A stretch of DNA of 64,000 nucleotides, from the NCBI GenBank assembly GCA_002104905.1, contig MCFE01000014.1, positions 124,001-188,000 of the forward strand, written 5' to 3'. This DNA comes from Basidiobolus meristosporus CBS 931.73 (lineage: Eukaryota > Basidiobolomycota > Basidiobolomycetes > Basidiobolales > Basidiobolaceae). The notes under the pieces are model-generated. The model saw only the letters and a list, made by a program, of their open reading frames with translations, was not told the origin of the DNA and searched no databases. Numbering within the stretch: position 1 is the stretch's first letter; every line of letters starts with the position of its first letter. Both the position numbers and the translations under genes were made by a program. This document shows, one piece after another, positions 56,241-64,000 of this stretch.

Positions 56241-58371
56241 GATGCTCAGTTGTTACTTCCAAGTAGCAAAAGTCAAACAAGAGCGGAAAAGTTGAAAAGT
56301 CACACTGAACATTTACCGAGATTAAATAATTAGCCTTGTATTAAGCAATGAATAATGCGAGCTCCATCACGCTCAGGTGACCACCTCATGTAGTAAGGAG
56401 TTGTTAAATATCAGTGGCTATTATCCATTGGTTACATGAGGGTTTCATTTGGAACATCCTTGCCAAATATATGCATTTCGCTTGCAACCATTGTATTTCA
56501 AAAATTCAGGGAAATTAGTTGCTTAGAATAACATTCCTTGGTTATATTGAAGTATGATGTGAACTTCTATGCTTACTGGTACAATTACTGATGTGATTCT
56601 TTTCATAGAAGTTCCATTCACATGCCATATTCGCAACACATGCGCACCAAATAAACGAGATGGGTTGATTAGGCTGCCTTGCATCCTGTCAGCAAACTCA
56701 ATTCTCGTTCCGATCATGGATTGAATTTGAATGCTATTAGTTACTATCAAGCATCTCTATCCTATCTGCATCCATATTAAGAATTCAAGAAGTGTATCAG
56801 TACGAACCTGGTATTCTTTTAAGCCTTCATATAAGATAATGCTTAATATACTGTTAATACGCCTAGCGCCAAAGTCAAAGCGTTTTGCTCATAGTGAAAA
56901 ATCACCAAGGACATACTATGCTTTGGTGCTTAATCTGGAATGTTTTCTTATTTGAGTTCTTAGAAGGGCCAAGTGTTGTTACTTGATAGTATATTGAGTA
57001 GCATATATACACTAAGTAGGGCTATGTATGCAATATCCATCATAAGCATAGGTAGAAATGCTGCTTGGTTGATAAAGTCTGTTTGGCACCCAGACAATTC
57101 ATAAAAATCTTGCTTGATTTTTTTATGGTATCCATACCTTTTCAATATGGTCTTGTAACGGTATTTCACCCCATGCGCAACCAAAAATTTCGTATTTCTC
57201 ACAACTTCTCGGAAAGCTAGTAGCGGGACTTCTTACTGTGCTAATGAATGGTGTATATAATAGCCGATACACGGTATTGTGCTTAAGTTTGGTCCTTAAT
57301 CCTCATTCTTGAAAAGTTCAAAGTTCAATGCAAGTTCGCATCTTGATGATGTCAATCAAAATTTTCTGATAGAGATGACTAGGCATGGATATTGAGTGCC
57401 ACAACCATTAGCTTAGAGATTTCAATGGTATGAGCATTCACTTGGCTAACTGCTGGCAGTGGAAACTTAGGTGATTTGGAGTATGTAGAAGAAAGTATGG
57501 TTTTTCAATTATCAATGCATTGAACTAAAATAAAGAACTTATACTTCTGAGAGCTCTGTCAATATCATGATAGGAATAACTGGAAGAAGACCCCAGGAAG
57601 TTTGGCGTCTTTTAAAATATCGATATCTTCCAGTAGTTTCACTATTTCCAGGAGTTGGTAAATGCCATACTTTACTGATTATCAAATGAATGCCATTTAC
57701 TTGGGATTGACCAAGTACCACATCTTAGATATACAAATGGTGAGTGTTGACCTAATAATTTGCAAGAATATAGACTAACTCCTAAAAACTATTGAAATTT
57801 CCATTTAATCCAAATGACTTGAGACGTAGAAGCCAAGCTGACAAAGTAATTACACTACAGAATTAATTTGCCAGGAGTTTATCAAAACTGACTTATGAAT
57901 AAGCATTCTTCATATCTTTATGCTATACGCTGTTTTTAGGCGAAAAGCGGGCTGCTACAGGTATTTATTCTGCCTATACACCGAGGGTGATATTGGTGAC
58001 CTCCTCAATCGTTTGAAAGGTTTCTCGGACTCTCAAAATATCATCAACTAGCAGTGACCTATTGATATCTCTGGGTGGTCCTCATAACTCAAATAGTCAA
58101 CCTTTTGAGAATGCTGATCATATAACAGGGGCAAGGAGTGAACTGATGGAATCCCAGAGACATCTACCTAGAGGTCGGCCTCTTCAGATGGACTCAAGTA
58201 TGGAGTCGACGTCCAGTGGAACAACTAACAGGTGTACATTAGCTCTAATACTGCAGATTATGGGTAGCTTTTTTAATCTCCTAGCAAGGAATTCGAAGAA
58301 CATATCAAGATAAACCACCAAATTTAAGTGTCTTTCTACATCAAGTAGTAAGATATTTATTGCCTAGACCG
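56241..58371. other. 2.1 kb without a recognised gene
   Basis: Contains the promoter of the E2 gene. I see no known gene, RNA or repeat. A plus-strand frame at 58062-58313 (83 codons, Ser/Thr/Asn-rich with a hydrophobic end) has no supporting similarity. The sequence is AT-rich and resembles decayed or noncoding DNA. Confidence 0.5.
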
Positions 58372-58914
58372 CTAACGCGTAAACAAGTTGAATACATCGC
58401 AAATCTCTTGAAGTCTCTTTGGACCATCTGGCAGGATTGGGAATTTCTTACGGAACTCCTTCGCTGGCGGACATTCTAGACATGTACTATATATCGCTGT
58501 CACTTTCGGATTACAAAGACATTTCTGAATCCTAGATGCCTCAAATTTTATCGGCGCCTTAAAAATATGAACGCAGTTGGGAAGAATTGTCTTCATGCAT
58601 TGCACACATTGCGGAGAGGTGAATACTCGTGTAAGTGTGTTTGGCGGAAGGTCTGATACTCTTGGACCAAGACTGCCTGCTACTGTTGCGAGTCCTCTTC
58701 CTACCCCAAGGCCAACGGTTCCAAGCGTCCGTCCAAGACCTCGCCCAACCCCGCCGCCAACGGTCCTGAAAGTCTGTCCAATACCAAGGCCGATATTGTT
58801 CCCCAATTTCGTGAAAGAACGATTGAGACCATCAAAGATGCCGGGGCTGGGCTCAGGATAGGCGTGGCAGAATCCAACAAGCAAGAATAGAAATGCGTAT
58901 CTTAGTAACAACAT
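58372..58914 (-). CDS. small secreted protein with Gly/Arg repeats and cysteine frame (copy A)
   Basis: 180 residues, no intron. The signal peptide is MLLLRYAFLFLLVGFCHA, with cleavage probably before YPEPSPG. The mature part has two regions. Residues about 40-85 are glycine-rich, with period near 4 (GVGRGLGRTLG, GLGVGRGLATVAG), amphipathic and basic. Residues about 100-180 carry eight cysteines: CVQC, NC, CLCNP, TCLEC and a final ICDV. The neighbour at 59362-59853 is a paralog with the same order and the shared landmarks CxxC, CNP, Y-S-x(3)-C-x2-C and ICDV. I recognise no known family. Export plus glycine-rich basic repeats suggest a surface or extracellular role, but the function is unknown. 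Confidence 0.8.
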   Translation of the reverse strand: MLLLRYAFLFLLVGFCHAYPEPSPGIFDGLNRSFTKLGNNIGLGIGQTFRTVGGGVGRGLGRTLGTVGLGVGRGLATVAGSLGPRVSDLPPNTLTRVFTSPQCVQCMKTILPNCVHIFKAPIKFEASRIQKCLCNPKVTAIYSTCLECPPAKEFRKKFPILPDGPKRLQEICDVFNLFTR

Positions 58915-59358
58915 GCCCTTTGAAGATTCTATCCCAGCAAAATGTGGATTCTGAACTTGATCTAGAGCGAAGTAGCGGCATATAACTGATAGAGGAGTGT
59001 CACAATCATGCTGTATCTATCACATTGTATTGAATAAGTTTCAGTAATGCGCATGTACAATACCTGCAGAATGGATCGGTGGACGGTAAGCCACGGATAT
59101 GGATGGCGGATTTGTGGATGTATCAGACGGATGAGCTGATGACAAGCTGACATTTAATACGCTTACAAAACCAATGAACGGCTTACAGTATCTCTCGCTG
59201 GTTGATGCGCAACCAGTTACAATCTCGTTTAAAAAGTAGCTTTAAGGCTAGAGTCTTCCACACACTGGCTTTTTGTACGACAATTAGCTGCAACACATTA
59301 TGTAGAACGCATGGATTTCATGATTTATTGTCTGTAGATACCGGCATACAAATCCACT
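58915..59358. promoter_or_regulatory. spacer between the two secreted-protein genes
   Basis: 444 bp upstream of copy A and downstream of copy B. No gene recognised. It presumably holds the copy A promoter. Confidence 0.4.
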
Positions 59359-59853
59359 TCAAACAATTGTTCCTAATACATCACATATGTTTTTGACCAC
59401 CAGAGTACTGCGAGGTGTATACTCTGACTTCATCAGAACATCTCTGACGTATTTGCATTTAAAGCATGAATCCAGTCTAGAGTATACTGATGGGTTGCAG
59501 AAACTCCGATGGACTTTCTTTAAAGCCTTGAGATCTGGAGGGTTCTTCTTCATGTCGATACCCTTGAAAGTTTGGGACATGGTGCGAAACTGTGAGGTAA
59601 ATAACGCAACACACGGTCCACAGGATGGTAGAGCACCAATCGCTTTAAACGTAAAGCCAACTCCTTTTGTGACACCAGTGAGAGTTCGTCCGAGTCCTCT
59701 GCCAAGCCCCTGGATAGATCGTCCAAGGCCCCGGCTTGCACTTTGTAAAGAGTGCCCCAAATCGGTAAAAACATTCGGGTCTGGCCCGGGATTTGGGGAA
59801 GCAAAACAACAACTGATGAATAGAAGCGTAATGGCCTGTCTAAGCAGCATCAT
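59359..59853 (-). CDS. small secreted protein with Gly/Arg repeats and cysteine frame (copy B)
   Basis: 164 residues from the ATG at 59853 (a second ATG follows directly). The frame is open for 32 more codons upstream, but the signal peptide starts here: MMLLRQAITLLFISCCFA, with cleavage probably before SPNPGPD. A repeat region (residues about 40-70) reads RGLGRSIQGLGRGLGRTL. The cysteine region has CGPC, FCNP, SCFKC and ICDV, six cysteines shared in position with copy A, which has two extra. Same strand, same organisation and about 440 bp apart: a tandem duplication that has diverged strongly outside the landmarks. No family recognised. Confidence 0.8.
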   Translation of the reverse strand: MMLLRQAITLLFISCCFASPNPGPDPNVFTDLGHSLQSASRGLGRSIQGLGRGLGRTLTGVTKGVGFTFKAIGALPSCGPCVALFTSQFRTMSQTFKGIDMKKNPPDLKALKKVHRSFCNPSVYSRLDSCFKCKYVRDVLMKSEYTPRSTLVVKNICDVLGTIV

Positions 59854-60985
59854 GATCCCGTACTCAGCGATTAAGGTCCAACAATGGTATTTATCAGAGC
59901 CTGGAAAGTGACACAGCCACAGTGAGTTGACTCCAGCAACCGGAGACATTTAAAAACGTGTCCAGCCATGAAATTAACTGCTCTATCAATATCATAGGTA
60001 ATTGACTAGGGCAGCTTCAAACATAACTTCAGGCACCGTTTTACTATGACCCAGGCCAATAGAACCTGGATCAGATGAAACGCGCATAGAGCATCGCCCC
60101 TCCATCTGAAGGACATCGATTGTATCAAATCGTAGCTAGCAGATATGAGGCATCGGATCATGGTCCATATAATTTTCCATTGGTACATGAGTTATAGCGC
60201 AGTGAACGCACAACAAAATACTCAGCTGAACAAGGAGTCACTGGCGACAGTGTTATGTTGCATTGTGTGGACAGCCAACGATACTGGTATTATGCGCCAA
60301 ACCTATTCTCTCTCCTGATCGGTAAACCCAGATTTAGTCACGCGCTAGATTAGAGATCCATCAGGTTTGAAATTAGCTTCAAATATGTAGGTATTTGAGT
60401 TAGCACAATTGGTCAGAAACATTTACTTCCCACTATACACTCTCTTACCTGCGCACATGAATCAACTTTTACTTTTAGGTATTTAGGATCTATTCTTGCT
60501 AGCAAAGACTCCAATACATGTAATATCTACAGATATCACCATATAACACTATCACAGGACTTATTGAAAGTTCATTGCAAGCTTAAGAGAGTAGTGATAA
60601 ATGTCATCTAATGAAACATGTACAGTGGAGAGTACGTATGCTGGCTTTGATAGCCTTTGATTGAACATCATAAACATAGTCTTGTCATGACTGTAAGTAC
60701 TTCCCATATTACCCCTGAATGTTATCAGGGAATCTGATCCCCTTACCACTCGTACCCTTTTTAGGGTGAACAAAAACCAGTAAATAGTGTTTGGTCACAC
60801 ACAGAGAATAATGATTACATTATGTGTAGCGATTAGTGTGGATAGTGCCCTACTGAGAATATCCCAGCAAAATTTCGGTAAATACAGTGCAGTTTGGAGT
60901 TGATTTCGTAGTAACTATTCAAATACAATTCACTAATCTCCTTGCAGAGTAAAATCTTGTAAGTTTTATATTTATACCCAATTAT
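59854..60985. other. no gene recognised
   Basis: 1.1 kb upstream of copy B up to a copia LTR. AT-rich, no supported frame or RNA gene. ATTAT at 60981-60985 may be the left target duplication of the LTR. Confidence 0.5.
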
Positions 60986-61315
60986 TGTTGTAAAAATTCG
61001 TAATTCCACCCAAGTATTCACCTAACTTAGTCACTCGGATCATTACCTAAAAATCCTAGAGAATTCTGACCAAATTCCCTATCGGGATTTACTTGGAATA
61101 TTACCCAGAACATAAAATATCTCAAAGTTGTCCAAACAACCCCAAACTTTACACACATGTTCTTGGGGCCTTCCTAAACATATTCTACGTGTTTTTTTGC
61201 CAAGGCCTTGTAAAAATAAAAATACCGCTTATTCATTCAATAAATCATCAAGTGAAAACCAAATAATCTACTTGTTCTCCCAATCACTTCCAATATCTCC
61301 AAAACTCTTATAACA
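60986..61315 (+). repeat. copia-family solo LTR
   Basis: 330 bp, TGTTGTAAAAATTCG...CTTATAACA, collinear with the family LTR in plus orientation. The flanks ATTAT and GTTAT match at 4 of 5 bases, which suggests an aged target duplication. It shows that the family also inserts outside the left cluster. Confidence 0.88.
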
Positions 61316-61329
61316 GTTATTACATTGAC

Positions 61330-61620
61330 TTGTCACCTAGATAATAGCCTTGAGCCTTAATAGCTCCTGCCCAAGTTCCTTGTTGGGACTAAGAATATTT
61401 GCACCAAAACGTTGGTACCCAGAACATGAGAGTTCTCAAAGTTGCCCAAAAGCCACCAAACTATCAACACATGTTCCTAAGATCTTCCTCAGTACTTGGG
61501 ACCTTCCTAAACACATTATACGCACTTTTCTGCCTAGACTATATCAAAGTATAAATACCACCTTTACATTCAGCATGTCATTAAGTGAAAACCAGGTAAG
61601 CCACCTCTACACCCAGTCAC
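61330..61620 (+). repeat. degenerate copia-family LTR
   Basis: Collinear LTR sequence (AGTTCCTTGTTGGGACT, GGTACCCAGAACATGAGAG, TCATTAAGTGAAAACCAG) with many substitutions and a partial internal duplication near 61480-61520. Ends are unclear. Confidence 0.75.
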
Positions 61621-63209
61621 TTTGGAAAAGAACACCAGCAAAAAATCAGATGAATTCCAAGTTTGAGATTCTTTATAGGGTATAATTACAATAGCAGGCT
61701 ATATAAACTGGGTTTTTTCACTACTGAATGAATTAGCCAACCCCCACCCAGCCAATCACAAGCATTAGTGCTACTAGTGACTCCAATCAGCAACGTGATG
61801 GGAAATAATGGAGGGAGGCTTACGAATACCTCCGTATAAATACCCACAATACTACTCGCACCTCTTGACCACGATATACCAATTGTGCCCAATGTTTACG
61901 CATCATGAATACTGAGCTTCTGTGTTTGGGCAGCTCAGCAAGAAAATAGCCTTGGCTGCCATGGCTCACCACGCAAGAGATTCATGATTGATCTAATAAC
62001 TTGCCTATCTTGCTAGCTGGAGATGATGAATCTATGGAGTATGTATGCGCCCAAGCCAATTATTTTAATTTGGTGGATCTGAATTTTGAGTTGCTGGAGA
62101 TTCTGGCCAGTGCTGAGGATATACGTTGCTGACTTGAAAGCAACACTAGGCCTCCAGTGATCATACTCACTAGGGCTCCTGTTGAACGCGAACCCACTGG
62201 AACATTTTTGTGCAGGGTGTTAGGAGGGAGATTGTAAATGTGTTTAAACCAACTATTTTTGAGAATTTTTATTATGGCTTCTGAGTTGCAATTGGTCCCT
62301 GCCAGTATTGTGGCCGGCACCTTCACCGGCACCTTGAATGGTTGTTGGGCTTTACCTGACGAGGAATTGACATGCTGGGTAATTGAATGGAACACAGGAG
62401 TAATGCACACTTCCTATACTTCACGAGCTCATATTTTGTCTGAAATTGCCAGCTATGAGAGGGCTTAAGTTGTTAGTACAAGGCCAAAGCTGGTAGTAGA
62501 GGTCATATTGGTAGCGGAGTCTGAATATGTAAGGGAACCAGAAAAGAGGGGTTCCTGGGTGTAAAGAGGCCAAATATTTTCTCGCAATACGGTGAGTTGG
62601 CACTCTAACCTGTAATGCACATATTTCATACTAGACACCAAACACCCTCTATTGAGCCATCCAAAATCATGCATAACCACACAATATCTCCGTAATGTAT
62701 GGCATTGATTAATAAGGCTGTAGGGAAGTAGTAGCAGAAACGGTTGATACCTTCGTAGAATAATTCTTGGTATATTAACCATAGCCAATACATGACTAAC
62801 AACCCGAAATCCACGCCATCGGAATGATCCCTGAGAACAATTGCCGTACAACAATAAAGCGAGGAATGTTTCGCTGCCAGAGATCGAGGTAGGTGTGTCT
62901 AGTCGTACCTATTTACTACGGCAGCTGCTTCAAAGCATCACCGGCTCAATGCAACCATTATGGCTTATACTACCTACGAAACTCTGAAAACAGCAGGCTA
63001 TGTACACGTCTATGACCATTGATAGACGTATGTATGTATCCCACGAGTTGTAATAGAAAAAGCTGAGAGGTTGTTTTTATTTTCACCAAGTTAGCTATGG
63101 AAGATCATCTCTGCTGGAATACGTATCTTGGTAGCATCTTGATTCACAGTTATCACACAAAAGACGCTCGAGTAAACAGCAAGCTTGCTACTGAAAAATC
63201 GGAGACAAC
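61621..63209. other. no gene recognised
   Basis: 1.6 kb between the LTR remnants and the cyclophilin stop. Stretches near 62000-62460 look coding-like on the plus strand but have no continuous frame and no family I can name. They may be decayed mobile-element sequence. Confidence 0.45.
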
Positions 63210-64000
63210 TCACTCGTCCTTGAAATTCTTCTCGACAGCAATCTCCCCACATTTCACGATAGTGATAGTGTCTGTGGGCCTGTTGGCTAGTGATTCGCTT
63301 AGTAACCACCAATAACATCAGAAGGCACACTGGAACTAACCTGAGACTGGAGTGTTTTCAATTTCGCGAACGACACTCATCCCTTGTAAGACTTCTCCAA
63401 ACACTACATAAAGTTTTAAGATGATTGGGTTTGAACACGCTGGAACAACACTCCAGCTCGATGAGAGGTACTTACCTACATGTTGGCCATCAAGCCAATG
63501 TGTTGGCTCAGCGGTAATGAAAAACTGTAGATAAGGATTAGGTTAAGTTCCAAAGGCTTATACGTGCATAGAAAAAGAACTCATTACTTGGGATCCGTTT
63601 GTGTCTGGTCCAGCGTTAGCCATACTCAGTAACCCTTTTACATTTGAAAAACAAGGTGGTTGGCCACAATGCGAATTGCTAGACGAACTTGGGCATGTTT
63701 ACCAGCTTTTGAATGTTCCAACTCAAAGCTCTCATCCTTGAAAGACTTCCCGTAAATAGATTTTCCACCTGTTCCATCGCCGTTAGTGAAATCACCACCC
63801 TGGATCATGAAGCCCTTGATAACTCTGTGGAATTTGCTGTCTTTATATCCATAGCCGTTCTCCCCTGTTGCTAACGTCACAAAATTCTTTACGGTCTTTG
63901 GAACCACGTTTCCATACAACCCAAACACTATTCTGCCTAGTTTTGTGTCCCCTTTGGTCACATCAAAATAAACTTTGTTGGTTACTCTAGGATCTGCCTG
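63210..64000 (-). CDS. secretory-pathway cyclophilin (peptidyl-prolyl isomerase), 5' end outside the window
   Basis: Five exons are visible: 64000-63703 (continuing beyond the edge), 63634-63588, 63524-63476, 63403-63341 and 63286-63210, giving 177 residues. Cyclophilins catalyse cis-trans isomerisation of proline bonds. The active-site residues are intact: [39 protein letters not shown] and the cyclosporin-binding Trp in [13 protein letters not shown]. The visible start [18 protein letters not shown] resembles the mature N-terminus of ER cyclophilin B-type proteins. The signal peptide would then be just past 64000. The C-terminus, EKNFKDE, is not a canonical HDEL but may act in retention. 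Confidence 0.93.

Noticed and set aside
58062-58313. 83-codon plus-strand frame
   Set aside because: Short, low-complexity, no signal peptide, no splice partners and no similarity recognised; not listed as a gene.
58577-58861. Plus-strand Pro/Arg-rich frame (RPTVPSVRPRPRPTPPPT)
   Set aside because: It is the complement of the glycine repeat of secreted protein copy A, which has a signal peptide and a paralog; the antisense peptide has neither.
59387-59911. 174-codon plus-strand frame
   Set aside because: Antisense to secreted protein copy B; no similarity or start context in its favour.
1-64000. CRISPR array or prokaryotic operon features
   Set aside because: Spliced genes, mitochondrial presequences and LTR elements show nuclear eukaryotic DNA. 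The repeated 350-bp units are LTRs, not CRISPR repeats.

Overview
The window reads as nuclear DNA of a filamentous fungus. The evidence is compact protein genes with many short introns (about 50-150 nt, GTANGT-like donors, CTAAC-type branch sites a few bases before AG), spaces of 0.2-2 kb between genes, and eukaryotic housekeeping genes. The XMAP215-family protein has five TOG domains instead of the two seen in yeasts, and the epsin keeps ubiquitin-interacting motifs. An early-diverging or otherwise non-yeast fungus fits best, but I cannot place it further from sequence alone.

Positions 1-25,000 are a nested graveyard of mobile elements. One Ty1/copia family (350-bp LTRs, TGTTG...CAACA) is present as a left-edge fragment, a decayed full-length copy (1337-7116, TSD TTCCT), a nearly intact copy (18309-22994, TSD ATTAG), a 3' remnant and several solo or degenerate LTRs. 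Two more LTRs lie at 61 kb. The decayed copia carries its own 1,096-bp insertion with a GAGT duplication. A decayed PIF/Harbinger-like element (Harb-B) was split by that copia and by a dead Ty3/gypsy element with an extra ORF after the integrase. Beside it sits a much fresher PIF/Harbinger-like element (Harb-A, 14193-17603, TSD ACT). Harb-A has a transposase with D/D/E residues in place and a divergent companion gene broken by one in-frame TGA.

From 26 to 56 kb comes a dense housekeeping block: mitochondrial HSP60, an epsin, an HSCB/Jac1 co-chaperone, a two-EF-hand protein, transportin (karyopherin beta-2), an L-type cargo lectin, glutamate 5-kinase, a 1,875-residue five-TOG microtubule polymerase, a SIKE/FGFR1OP2-like STRIPAK protein, an OGFOD1/Tpa1 dioxygenase, ATP synthase F1 delta and a tail-anchored UBE2J-type E2. 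Exon structures were worked out by hand from reading frame, splice sites and family similarity. These genes do not form a pathway. Shared themes are mitochondrial function (HSP60, HSCB, ATP synthase delta) and secretory or endocytic traffic (epsin, lectin, UBE2J, ER cyclophilin).

From 56 to 63 kb genes are sparse. The notable content is a tandem pair of intronless genes for small secreted proteins with glycine/arginine repeats and a conserved cysteine frame, which match no family I recognise. The right edge cuts an ER-type cyclophilin gene.
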